Assembly: GCA_026388095.1 (NCBI GenBank)
Contig: JAPLKL010000006.1
Coordinates: forward strand, 1 to 64,000
DNA length: 64,000 nt
Direction: 5' to 3'
Origin: Elusimicrobiota bacterium
GTDB taxonomy: Bacteria; Elusimicrobiota; Elusimicrobia; UBA1565; UBA9628
Of the stretch, positions 17,831 to 26,196 are shown one piece after another. Numbering within the stretch: the stretch's first letter is position 1; every line of letters starts with the position of its first letter. The position numbers were made by a program, and so were the translations under genes. The notes beneath the pieces are model-generated. The model searched no databases. It saw only the letters and a list, made by a program, of their open reading frames with translations, and had not been told where the DNA came from.

Positions 17831-18787
17831 ATGCGCTATTGGGTCCGGGTCGATCGAGAAATCCGGGGGCCTTACACGTTCGAAGAGCTGGCCGCCCAAG
17901 GCACCCACGACTCGACGCTGGTCTGCCCGGAGAACCGCCCCAACAACAAGCGCCAGAACTGGCTGCCCTTGCGCAAGGCCAAGGAGCCGCCGAGATTCTA
18001 CGTGCGCGTCGGCTCCCGGGTGCGCGGTCCCATGCCCGGCGCCGAGCTGGGCCGCGTCGGCGGATTCTGCGGCGACACATTGGTCTGCCCCGAGCGGCGC
18101 AACTACAGGAACCGCTGGAACTGGGCCCCGGCCAAGACCTTCGCCGGTCTGCGGTCGGCCCCTGCGAGCCCGGTTGCGGTCGCCCCGCGAGAAGCCGCCC
18201 CCGTGGCGCGGCGCTTCTGGGATGCGCTGAAGACCCGCTGGCGCCAGCCGCCGGTGCTGCCGCTGCTCATAGGCGCAGCGGCCGTCATCGTAGTCGTGCT
18301 GCTCTGGATGAAGTTCTCCTATCTGCCCCGCGTCCGCCAGACCTACCTTAGGGTGCACGCGAGCATCGACCTCGCGGCTTTGGCCGTCCTCCAAGAGCGC
18401 TACCACCGCCAGACCGGGTCTTATGCCGACGACCTCGCCACGCTGGTCGCCGCGGGGGGAGACCCCGGACTGCCCGCGGACCTGGCCCCGGACCTCGACT
18501 TGCAGACTTTGTTCATCCGGGGGACATCCACTTATTTCATGCTCGAGGCCAACGCCCTCGACGAGAAGCGCACGTTGATCCGGCATGTGGGCTGGACCCC
18601 TGTCCTCAAGGAAGGGGACAGGGACCGTGCGATGACGATCTCCTCAAGCACGGCCCCGGTCCGCGAGGGAAAAGACCAGTACCGCGCGCCTGCCGTTTCC
18701 TCACACACGGCCGCCGGCCACCATGAAGGAGACGAGGGCCGTGCGCCGGCGATCTCTTCGCGCACGGCAGCCGACAGGACCCCGTGA
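17831..18787 (+). CDS. membrane protein with two GYF-like domains and a pilin-like C-terminal region
   Basis: 318 residues from ATG 17831. Two similar N-terminal units, RYWVRVDREIRGPYTFEEL and RFYVRVGSRVRGPMPGAEL, match the GYF_2 type fold, which binds peptides or acts as an adaptor on the cytoplasmic side. One membrane helix follows (LPLLIGAAAVIVVVLLW). The outside part (IDLAALAVLQERYHRQTGSYADDL) resembles the first helix of type IV pilin-like proteins. The C-terminal 60 residues are three degenerate repeats (RAPAxSSxTA) coded by hairpin-forming DNA. The response regulator gene starts 21 bases downstream, so joint function is likely. Confidence 0.7.
   Translation: MRYWVRVDREIRGPYTFEELAAQGTHDSTLVCPENRPNNKRQNWLPLRKAKEPPRFYVRVGSRVRGPMPGAELGRVGGFCGDTLVCPERRNYRNRWNWAPAKTFAGLRSAPASPVAVAPREAAPVARRFWDALKTRWRQPPVLPLLIGAAAVIVVVLLWMKFSYLPRVRQTYLRVHASIDLAALAVLQERYHRQTGSYADDLATLVAAGGDPGLPADLAPDLDLQTLFIRGTSTYFMLEANALDEKRTLIRHVGWTPVLKEGDRDRAMTISSSTAPVREGKDQYRAPAVSSHTAAGHHEGDEGRAPAISSRTAADRTP
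18598..18769 (+). repeat. cluster of hairpin-forming direct repeats at a gene 3' end
   Basis: First a dyad CCCTGTCC...GGACAGGG (18598-18623). Then three ~31-base units at 18624, 18682 and 18739, spaced 58 and 57 bases apart. Units 1 and 3 begin CCGTGCG and end in GCACGG, so each can fold. All lie within the last codons of the GYF-domain gene. Confidence 0.65.
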
Positions 18788-18808
18788 CCTGAACCAGGAG
18801 CTACGCGC

Positions 18809-20083
18809 ATGGACATGATGATCTTCGACGACGATCCTTACGCGGCGGAGCTTATAGCCACCATCGCCGAAGACGAAGGCCTGACCGTGGAGAAGCACCT
18901 CGACGGGATCGACGCCTTGGAGAAGATCCGCTGCGGACGTCCCCGCCTGGTGGTCACGGACATCATGATGCCGGGCATAGATGGGATATCCCTGTGCCGG
19001 GCCGTACGAGCCGACCCCGCCCTGGCTTCCATCCATGTGGTCGTCTGCTCGGGCAAGCAGTTCGAAGAGGACCGCCAGCGGGCGCTCGCCGCGGGTGCGG
19101 CCGCCTACTTCACCAAGCCCTTGGAGATGGCCAGGCTGCGCGAAACCATGGCCCGTCTGCTGCCGCGCTCCAGCCTCGCGGTACCAGGCCTGGCCCCGGT
19201 CGGAGGCGCTCCGGCGCCCGCCTTCCGGGCCAAGGTCTGGGGCTGCCGCAACGCCGGGACGGAAGCCGCCTCCCACTGCGTCTGCGTGGAGTTCGGCTCC
19301 AGGCTGTTGATCCTCGACGCCGGGACGGGGTTGGCCGGCGCGACCGCCGGGCCGCCTCCGCAGGACCGGCAGCTTTGGCTCCTGCTCAGCCGCCACCACT
19401 CCGACAACATGACGGGGTTCCCGGCCCTGGCCCCCTGGCTGCGGCAGGGCTGCGTGTTCCGCGTGGCCGGACCCGGGGACATGACCGAGGTGGGCTTCAT
19501 CTTCGTGCGCTGCCTGCCCGGCACGAGCGCGGCGCAGGCCCAGTTCTACCAGCTCAGCGAGGGCCCCTTCCAGCTCTGGCCGGACGTCGCTTTGACCGCC
19601 CTGCTCGCCAATCATCCGGGCGCCACCATGGCCTTCCGCCTGGACCACCGCGGCCGCAGCCTGGTCTACTGCCCAGCCAACGAACTGGAGGACCCGGATG
19701 ACGTGCAGACCGACTTCAACGAGAAGATGGCGCGTTTCGCCCGCGGAGCCGATGTCCTGCTGCACGACGCCCGTTACAGCGACGAGGACTTCGCTCACCG
19801 GCCAGACCGCGGACCGGCCGGCGCGGCCCTGCCCGCCGACCTGTCGACCGCGGGTGCGCAGGCGCGGCCGGGCCGGGAATTCCAAGGTCACAGCTGCCCG
19901 TCGCTCGCCGTCGACCTCGCCCTCAAGTCGGGAGCGCGCCGCCTGGTCCTGTTCCAGCTCGACGCTCGCTACGGCCCCGCGGAAGTGGACGGCATCGTGC
20001 GCGCCAGCCGCGACCGACTCAGGGAGAGCCGCTCCACGCTGCGGCTCGATGCGGCCGAAGCCGGGCAGGTCCTCGAGGTCTGA
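18809..20083 (+). CDS. response regulator receiver fused to a metal-site-degenerate metallo-beta-lactamase fold
   Basis: 424 residues. Residues 1-120 are a complete receiver domain: acidic pocket DDD at 7-9, phospho-acceptor D51 (VVTDIMMPG), S81 and K103. Residues about 140-424 follow the PhnP/RNase Z-like MBL plan (LLILDAGTG, GFPALAPWL, FARGADVLLHDARYS, GHSCPSLAVDLALKSGA). The metal motif that should read HxHxDH is RHHSDN, and the later conserved His before the final strands is FQLD. Only the GHS and HDA sites persist, so hydrolase activity is doubtful. It is probably a phospho-controlled binding module. It has a Shine-Dalgarno (AGGAG) and follows the GYF gene by 21 bases. Confidence 0.8.
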   Translation: MDMMIFDDDPYAAELIATIAEDEGLTVEKHLDGIDALEKIRCGRPRLVVTDIMMPGIDGISLCRAVRADPALASIHVVVCSGKQFEEDRQRALAAGAAAYFTKPLEMARLRETMARLLPRSSLAVPGLAPVGGAPAPAFRAKVWGCRNAGTEAASHCVCVEFGSRLLILDAGTGLAGATAGPPPQDRQLWLLLSRHHSDNMTGFPALAPWLRQGCVFRVAGPGDMTEVGFIFVRCLPGTSAAQAQFYQLSEGPFQLWPDVALTALLANHPGATMAFRLDHRGRSLVYCPANELEDPDDVQTDFNEKMARFARGADVLLHDARYSDEDFAHRPDRGPAGAALPADLSTAGAQARPGREFQGHSCPSLAVDLALKSGARRLVLFQLDARYGPAEVDGIVRASRDRLRESRSTLRLDAAEAGQVLEV

Positions 20084-20107
20084 GAGTTCCCTGCCCCTTC
20101 GGGGGCC

Positions 20108-22303
20108 TCACTTGGCGGACGGCGAGGTGTTCCTGCTCCGCTGTTCTTTCGTGAAGGCCAGCCAGGGCGAGACCAGCTCGAAGGCGCCGTAGATCGTCGT
20201 GGCCACCGCCGCGATCAAGAGCGCCGTGGCGATGGGGATGCCCGAGAGCACGAAGCCGTACACGAAGGTCGACACGATGGCCGCGAGGATGCCGAGGAAG
20301 GACTCGGCGGCCAGGACCTTGTTCACCTGGCTGCCGGTGAAGGTCCCCATCTTCTTCTGGTTCACCCCGGAGACGATCATGGCGGCGAAGCTCGCCAGGA
20401 AGGTCTGCAGCCCGTAAAGGGGCAGGACCAGCCACATGGAGGGCACGGAGATCATCAGCCAGAACAGGGGGACCTGCAGGGCGGCGAGGATGTAGAGGGG
20501 GACGGTCATGGACTCCTCGCTCTTGAAGCCGAACCTGTTGAGGAGCTTGCGCGCGGGCTCCATGAGCATGGCGCCGACGATGCTGCCCAGGCTGGAGAAG
20601 ACCACCAGGAGGCTGAAGAAGCCCATGGGCGTGCTGGTCATGCCCTTGAGGAACCAGCCCAGGACCGGGATATGCAGGGCCGCCCCGATCGTGGCCGGAT
20701 TGGCCTTGATGAGGTTCTCCACGTACTCCGGCAGGACGTTGAAGATCAGCGGGTCGGAGAAGAGGGAGACGAGCAAGGACGTGATCATGGAGGTGCGCAG
20801 GAAGCGGTCCGAGAACACCAGCTTGACCCCGTCCTTGAGGGAGCTGGCCAGCTCCTTGAGCACTCCCTTGAGCCCCAGTTTCTCCCGGGCCGGCTCGGCC
20901 TGCGCCGAGGCGGTCGCCGTGGAGGATTTCTTCGCGAAGATCTTGACCGTGGCGTAGATGAGGCCGGCGATCCCGGTGCACAGCGCGTAGAAGCCGTAGA
21001 TGACGGCCCCGCCGACCCCGGTCTTGCCCAGGAAATCTCCGACCATGGAGACCTGGCCGGCGATGGCCGGGCCGATGATGGCCACGGCTGAGGCGATGAA
21101 GGTCAGGATGGCGTTGGCCCGCACCCGCTCCGAGTCGCTGACGCTCGGGTCGCCCAGCATGCGGTTGACTCCCACGCTCTCCATGGTCACGGAGAGACCC
21201 TGGAAGAAGGACTGCACCGCGATGAAGCCCAGGAGGGTGTAGAGCGCGGCGCTCAGGCTGAAGACGCCGGAGGCGAAGAAGAGTCCCACGATGCCGCCCA
21301 GCACCGCGGAACGGACCCAGAAGGAGCGCGGCAGCCACTTGAGGCTGCCGTCGGTGTTGCGGGTGAACAGAGGGATGGTCGCGTAGCTGAAGGCCTGCGC
21401 CACCCAGTGCGCGATGCGCACCATGCTGCGGTTCTGGCGCACCAGGGCCTGGACGGCCTCGGAGTTGCCCGCGCGCGGGTCATTGTTCTCCTTCAGGGAG
21501 TTCTTGGTGAAGGCCGAGACCAGGTAGGGCAGGCCCACCATGTACATCTCGATGCCGAAGGTGTAGAAGATGTTGCCGACCACGTAGCGCCAGAAGGACT
21601 TGTTGCGCTCCGGGTCCTTGAAGACCTGTCCGAAAGAGCCCTTGGCCTCGGGAGCGGCGGCCGGGACCTCGGCCTGCGCTTGCGCCGGCTTCTCGCCGGA
21701 GGGCTGCAGCGTCGAACTGCGCGCGCCGCCGAGTTCGGGAGACTGCGTGGCCGAGACGGGATCGGCGACATCCTCCGCGCCCCGGGCGCGGCGCTCACCG
21801 GTCAGGACTCCGAACTGATTTTCGGCGGCGCTCTTGGAGCCGTCGGCGGAGGTCTTCTCCACCCCCTGCACAGCCTCGGCTGCGGCCTGGGCGGCCGGCT
21901 GGATCTTCTCCGCGCTCAGCGTGCGGACGGCCTCGGCGACCGGGACCTTGGTCTCGGCTGGCGCGGCCGAGACGACGGGAACTGCGGCCGCCGCCGGACC
22001 AAGAGCGGGCGCAGCCTGAGGAACGACTCCCGGAATGACGCGCAGGCCGGAAGCATCGACAGTCGGCACGGCGGAGAGGGAAGGACCCGAAAGGGGCTGC
22101 AGGGAGAGGCCGGAAAGCGATGCGGCGCCCGCAGTCAGGCGGGAGACCTGGAGGGAGGAGCCGACCGCGCTCGCCGCGTTGATGGGCAGGGCGCCGGTCT
22201 GGACCTGCACGGTCTGCACCGCAGCCAAGGCCGACTGCACGCTCAGGAGGTACGCCAGCAAGGAGGCGATGACCTTGAGGCCGCAGCGCGAGAGAGGTCT
22301 CAT
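20108..22303 (-). CDS. MFS transporter with signal peptide and ~200-residue N-terminal extension
   Basis: 731 residues from ATG 22303. A TATAAT lies seven bases upstream, and GTG 22321 is a less likely start. Residues 1-30 form a signal peptide (LKVIASLLAYLLSVQSALA). Residues about 31-210 are Ala/Pro/Val/Ser-rich with no membrane helix. From about 225 on there are 12 hydrophobic helices, with the cytoplasmic loop carrying a charged insert after helix 6, as in major facilitator proteins (for example NIFYTFGIEMYMVGLPYLV, RANAILTFIASAVAIIGPA). Extended MFS proteins of this kind are, from memory, common in Elusimicrobiota. Substrate unknown. Confidence 0.82.
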   Translation of the reverse strand: MRPLSRCGLKVIASLLAYLLSVQSALAAVQTVQVQTGALPINAASAVGSSLQVSRLTAGAASLSGLSLQPLSGPSLSAVPTVDASGLRVIPGVVPQAAPALGPAAAAVPVVSAAPAETKVPVAEAVRTLSAEKIQPAAQAAAEAVQGVEKTSADGSKSAAENQFGVLTGERRARGAEDVADPVSATQSPELGGARSSTLQPSGEKPAQAQAEVPAAAPEAKGSFGQVFKDPERNKSFWRYVVGNIFYTFGIEMYMVGLPYLVSAFTKNSLKENNDPRAGNSEAVQALVRQNRSMVRIAHWVAQAFSYATIPLFTRNTDGSLKWLPRSFWVRSAVLGGIVGLFFASGVFSLSAALYTLLGFIAVQSFFQGLSVTMESVGVNRMLGDPSVSDSERVRANAILTFIASAVAIIGPAIAGQVSMVGDFLGKTGVGGAVIYGFYALCTGIAGLIYATVKIFAKKSSTATASAQAEPAREKLGLKGVLKELASSLKDGVKLVFSDRFLRTSMITSLLVSLFSDPLIFNVLPEYVENLIKANPATIGAALHIPVLGWFLKGMTSTPMGFFSLLVVFSSLGSIVGAMLMEPARKLLNRFGFKSEESMTVPLYILAALQVPLFWLMISVPSMWLVLPLYGLQTFLASFAAMIVSGVNQKKMGTFTGSQVNKVLAAESFLGILAAIVSTFVYGFVLSGIPIATALLIAAVATTIYGAFELVSPWLAFTKEQRSRNTSPSAK

Positions 22304-22310
22304 GTCAATG

Positions 22311-22316
22311 ATTATA
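22311..22316 (-). promoter_or_regulatory. consensus -10 TATAAT of the MFS gene, leaderless
   Basis: On the minus strand TATAAT is followed by CATTGAC and ATG 22303, a gap of seven bases. No ribosome binding site can be present if transcription begins at the usual distance. Confidence 0.6.
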
Positions 22317-22406
22317 TCCACAGGGCCTGCGCGGCAGCACGGCCCTTTGGTCTGAATCAGGCCGTTATTGGGCCTAGGCGGAGTTGGGTCCTTGGACCGG
22401 GAGACT

Positions 22407-22826
22407 TTAGGGGGTCACGCGCCAGGGCCGATAGTCGTCGTCCTTCTGCCGCTGGGAAGGTCCTTCCAGGAGCCGCTTGACCTCGCCGCGCAACTCTCCG
22501 AAGTCGAAAGGCTTGGTGATGTACGCGTTGGCGCCCAGGTCGAGCGCCTCGCGGGCCAGCTCCAGGTCGGCCTGCGCGGTCAGCATGAGCACCGGGATGC
22601 AGATGCAGCCGGCGCGCGCGCTGCGCAGGACCTCGATGCCCGTCATGCCGGGCATGGCGACGTCGAGGAGGAGCAGGTGCGGGCAGGACTCGGCCAGGGC
22701 GCGCAGGCATGACGGGCCGTCGCAGGCCTCGTGGATCTCATACTCCTTGCCCAACAGGAGCACCAGCCCCCGGCGCAGGTCCGGGTCGTCGTCCACGACC
22801 AGGATGCATTTCCTCTCCAGGGCCAT
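22407..22826 (-). CDS. single-domain response regulator
   Basis: 139 residues, essentially one receiver domain plus a short polar tail. The acidic pocket is DDD at 12-14, the phospho-acceptor is D55 (LLLLDVAMPG), with T83 and K105 (YITKPFDFGEL) in place. There is no output domain, so it should act by protein contact (CheY-like) or as a phosphate relay. No kinase adjoins it. Kinase candidates in the window are the histidine kinase at 57483-58886 or unlinked ones. Start ATG 22826 follows TGG-TATAAT by six bases. Confidence 0.9.
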   Translation of the reverse strand: MALERKCILVVDDDPDLRRGLVLLLGKEYEIHEACDGPSCLRALAESCPHLLLLDVAMPGMTGIEVLRSARAGCICIPVLMLTAQADLELAREALDLGANAYITKPFDFGELRGEVKRLLEGPSQRQKDDDYRPWRVTP

Positions 22827-22832
22827 ATTCGC

Positions 22833-22841
22833 ATTATACCA
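22833..22841 (-). promoter_or_regulatory. extended -10 promoter of the response regulator, leaderless
   Basis: Minus strand TGG-TATAAT, then GCGAAT, then ATG 22826. This is one of the best examples of the six-base spacing seen across the window. Confidence 0.65.
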
Positions 22842-22890
22842 CTAAACCCCGATGGCCGAACCCGGGGATGGCGCCGCCGGGGAAATTATG

Positions 22891-22896
22891 TAGAAT
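22891..22896 (+). promoter_or_regulatory. probable -10 of tRNA-Ile / ileS
   Basis: TAGAAT, with the tRNA 5' end 28 bases beyond its last base. This leaves a short 5' trailer for RNase P. No clear -35 was seen. Confidence 0.4.
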
Positions 22897-22924
22897 GTCT
22901 GGCCATTTCAGGCAGGCCGCATAC

Positions 22925-23000
22925 GGGCGGATAGCTCAGTTGGTAGAGCGCTGTGCTGATAACACAGAGGTACCGGGTTCGAATCCCGGTCCGCCCACCA
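22925..23000 (+). tRNA. tRNA-Ile (anticodon GAT)
   Basis: 76 bases with complete cloverleaf: acceptor GGGCGGA/TCCGCCC, D-arm GCTC...GAGC, anticodon stem CTGTG/CACAG around loop CTGATAA, T-arm CCGGG-TTCGAAT-CCCGG, discriminator A and encoded CCA. It lies 13 bases before the start codon of the cognate synthetase gene. Confidence 0.97.
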
Positions 23001-23013
23001 CTTTTTTCACCCC

Positions 23014-26000
23014 ATGAGCGAGACCCCTCCGCAGATGAAGCCGGCGCCGGCCATGCCGCGCCACACCGAGATCGATCGCCGCATCCTGGAGTTCTGGAAG
23101 GAGCACCGCAGCTTCGAGGTCCTGCGCGAACTGCGCCAAGGCCGGCCCCCGTTCCGCTTCGTGGACGGTCCCATCACGGCCAACAACCCCATGGGCGTGC
23201 ACCACGCCTGGGGCCGCACCCTCAAGGACGCCTTCATCCGCTACAAATCCATGCGCGGGCACTCCTGCCGCTACCAGAACGGCTTCGACTGCCAGGGCCT
23301 CTGGCTCGAGGTGGAGGTGGAGAAGGAGCTGGGCTTCAAGGGCAAGCCCGACATCGAGCGCTTCGGCATCGACAACTTCTCGCGCAAATGCCGGGAAAGA
23401 GTGGAGAAGTTCTCCCGCATCCAGGCCGAGCAATCCGTGCGCCTGGGCCAGTGGATGGACTGGGACCACTCCTATTATACGCACACGGACGGCAACATCC
23501 TGGGCATCTGGCACTTCCTCAAGCTCTGCAAACAGAACGGCTGGCTCACGCGCAAGGCTTTGCCCATGCCCTGGTGCCCGCGCTGCGGCACCAGTCTCTC
23601 CGAGCACGAGATGGCCGGCTCCCACAAGGACCTCCAGCACCTCTCGGTGTTCGTGCACCTGCCGCTCAAGGACGACCCCAAGAAACATCTCCTGCTCTGG
23701 ACCACGACCCCTTGGACCCTTTCTTCTAATACGGCCGCGGCCGTCAACCCGGACCTGCAGTACTGCGAGGTCTCCTCGCCCAAGTGGCCGCACCGCCTCA
23801 TCCTCTGCAAGGACGCTTTGGGAAAGCTCAAGTCCTACGCGCCCAAGGTGGAGCGCATGTTCCCCGGCAAGGAGCTGGTGGGGCTGCGCTACGAGACCTT
23901 CTTCCCTGAGTTCGAGCCGCAAAAGTCCGTGGACCACAAGGTGGTGCCGTGGGCCGAGGTGGACGCGGCCGAGGGCTCGGGCATCGTGCACATCGCCCCC
24001 GGCTGCGGCCGCGAGGACCACGAATTGGGGCTGGAGCAGAAGCTCGCCGCCATCTCTCCGGTCGATGACAACGGAGTCTTTTTACCCGGCTTCGGCTGGC
24101 TGACCGGCCGCACGGCCGGAGAGGTGGCCGACGACGTGGCCAAGGCGCTGGAGAAGGCCGGCAAGCTGCTCCGGGCCGAGATGTACACGCACCCCTACCC
24201 CGTGTGCTGGCGCTGCAAGAGCGAGGTCCTCTTCCGGCTGGTGGACGAATGGTTCATCAAGACCGCGGAGATTAAGCCCCGGCTCAAGAAGGCGGCGTCA
24301 GCCGTGCAGTGGATGCCCGAGCACCTGGGCAAGCTCATGAGCGACTGGCTAGAGAACATGGGCGACTGGTGCATCTCCCGCAAGCGCTTCTGGGGCATGC
24401 CTCTGCCTTTCTTCAGCTGCAAGGACTGCGGAGAGCTCACGGTGGTGGGTTCCCGCGAAGAGCTGCGCTCTTTGGCCGTGGACCCGGCCAAGGTGGACGC
24501 CCTGCCGGAGCTGCACAAGTCCTGGATAGACACGGTCCAGATCCGCTGCCCGAAGTGCGGCAAGAGCGTACCGCGCACCGTGGAGGTCGGCGACTGCTGG
24601 CTCGACGCGGGCATCGTGCCCTACTCGACCATGGGCTATTTCACGGACCGGCCCGCTTGGGAGAAGCAGTATCCCATAGAATGGGTCTGCGAGATGCGCG
24701 AGCAGGTCCGGCTCTGGTTCTACTCCATGCTCTTCATGGGCGTCACCATCAGCGACCGCGCCCCTTACGAGAAGGTCCTGGCCCACGAGCGGGTCATCTC
24801 GGAGGAGGGCAACAAGTTCTCCAAGACCGGCTACATGATCCATTTCGACGAAGCCGTGGACAAGCTGGGCGCCGACCCCATGCGCTACCTCTACTGCGGC
24901 CAGCCCGTGGCCCTGGACCTGCGCTTCGGCTTCAACCTGGGCGAGCTGGCGGGCCGCAAGCTCTGCGCCCTCTGGAACATCTACGTCTTCTTCGTGACCT
25001 ACGCGCTGGTCGACAAGCCCGACCTCGCGGCCGAGGTGCCCGCCGACTCTCGCTCCGTGGCCGACCGTTGGCTTTTGGCGCGCACCCACGCCTTGCTCGC
25101 CGCGGCCACCGCAGCCTATGAAGGCTATGCCGTCAACGCGGTAGTGCGCGAAGTCGACGAGTACCTGGAAGACGTGTCCAATTGGTACGTGCGCATCAAC
25201 CGCCGCCGGTTCTGGAGGAGCGGGGAGGCGGCTGACAAGGCCGCAGCCTACCAGGCCCTCCATGACGGACTCAAGACGCTGGTCGAGGTCCTGGCGCCCA
25301 TCGTCCCTTTCATCACCGAGGAGATCTGGCAGAACGCGGTGCGCCCGCTGCTCCCCGGGGCCCCGGAGTCGGTCCACCATGCGGACTGGCCGGTCACCCC
25401 CGAGGGCTGGGCCGACGCCGGGCTCATCGCGCGCACCGCTTCGGTGCGCCGGGTCATCAGCATGGCTCTGCACTTGCGCGAAGCGGCAGGCGTCCGGGTG
25501 CGCCAGCCCCTGCGCGAGCTCCTGGTCAGAAGCTCGGAGGAGACCGCAGCGGCGCTGCGCGAGCAGCTTCCGGTCATCCTGGCCGAGATCAATATCAAGA
25601 ACGTTCGCTTCATCCCGGACACGGACGCCCTCTTCGTGCCCCGGCTCGCGATCAACCTCCGCGCCGCGGGCCCGGTCCTGCGCGGGGACATGGGCAAGGT
25701 CAAGCAGCTCGTGGAGGGCGCATCCGCTTCCGAGATGGCGGCGATGGCGGCCAAGTTCGATGCCGGAGAGCCCTGCCGCGTCCCAGGTCACGACGGCGAC
25801 CTGCCGCCCGCCATCTTCACGCGCGAGAAGGGCATGACGCCGGGCTTCCAGGTCGCGGAGGAGGGGGACCTCACCTTGGCCCTCGACACGCGCCTCGATG
25901 AAGCCTTGGAGCTCGAAGGCTTGGCGCGCGACGTGGTGCGCCATCTCCAGGTCCTGCGCAAAGACGCGGGTCTCGAAGTCACGCAGCGGGTGGAATTGGG

Positions 26001-26193
26001 ATGGACGACGCCCAGCGCGAAGCTCAAGAAGGCCATCGCCGAGCACAAGGACCACATCGCCGAGGAACTCCTTGCGGTCAGGCTGCAGGAGGGGGACTTG
26101 CCCGGCGAGGCGGTGCGCAAGGACTTCGACATCAGCGGCCACCCGCTGACCGCGATGCTCAAGCCGGCCTCCAGGCAGTCCGTCGGCGCCTGA
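23014..26193 (+). CDS. ileS: isoleucyl-tRNA synthetase
   Basis: 1059 residues, a full-length class I synthetase. The HIGH-like motif is in PITANNPMGVHHAWG (about 53-67). The KMSKS-like loop reads KFSKT at 601-605. Several zinc-type CxxC pairs are present (WCPRCG, CWRCK, CKDCG, CPKCG), with the editing domain between and an anticodon-binding helical region plus C-terminal domain after. WLEVEVEKELGFKGK and the overall order indicate an IleRS of the long, eukaryote-like type. The tRNA-Ile gene just upstream supports the Ile assignment over Val or Leu. No Shine-Dalgarno stands out in the short spacer. Confidence 0.88.
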   Translation: MSETPPQMKPAPAMPRHTEIDRRILEFWKEHRSFEVLRELRQGRPPFRFVDGPITANNPMGVHHAWGRTLKDAFIRYKSMRGHSCRYQNGFDCQGLWLEVEVEKELGFKGKPDIERFGIDNFSRKCRERVEKFSRIQAEQSVRLGQWMDWDHSYYTHTDGNILGIWHFLKLCKQNGWLTRKALPMPWCPRCGTSLSEHEMAGSHKDLQHLSVFVHLPLKDDPKKHLLLWTTTPWTLSSNTAAAVNPDLQYCEVSSPKWPHRLILCKDALGKLKSYAPKVERMFPGKELVGLRYETFFPEFEPQKSVDHKVVPWAEVDAAEGSGIVHIAPGCGREDHELGLEQKLAAISPVDDNGVFLPGFGWLTGRTAGEVADDVAKALEKAGKLLRAEMYTHPYPVCWRCKSEVLFRLVDEWFIKTAEIKPRLKKAASAVQWMPEHLGKLMSDWLENMGDWCISRKRFWGMPLPFFSCKDCGELTVVGSREELRSLAVDPAKVDALPELHKSWIDTVQIRCPKCGKSVPRTVEVGDCWLDAGIVPYSTMGYFTDRPAWEKQYPIEWVCEMREQVRLWFYSMLFMGVTISDRAPYEKVLAHERVISEEGNKFSKTGYMIHFDEAVDKLGADPMRYLYCGQPVALDLRFGFNLGELAGRKLCALWNIYVFFVTYALVDKPDLAAEVPADSRSVADRWLLARTHALLAAATAAYEGYAVNAVVREVDEYLEDVSNWYVRINRRRFWRSGEAADKAAAYQALHDGLKTLVEVLAPIVPFITEEIWQNAVRPLLPGAPESVHHADWPVTPEGWADAGLIARTASVRRVISMALHLREAAGVRVRQPLRELLVRSSEETAAALREQLPVILAEINIKNVRFIPDTDALFVPRLAINLRAAGPVLRGDMGKVKQLVEGASASEMAAMAAKFDAGEPCRVPGHDGDLPPAIFTREKGMTPGFQVAEEGDLTLALDTRLDEALELEGLARDVVRHLQVLRKDAGLEVTQRVELGWTTPSAKLKKAIAEHKDHIAEELLAVRLQEGDLPGEAVRKDFDISGHPLTAMLKPASRQSVGA

Positions 26194-26196
26194 CGG

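Noticed and set aside
20084-20107. Terminator between the convergent receiver-MBL and MFS genes
   Set aside because: Only a 4-5-base CCCC-TTC-GGGG stem is present, too weak to list.
22897-23014. T-box riboswitch before ileS
   Set aside because: The space is filled by a complete tRNA gene and the remaining 13 bases cannot hold a T-box leader.
24349-26142. 597-residue minus-strand open frame
   Set aside because: Antisense to ileS, no recognisable domain.
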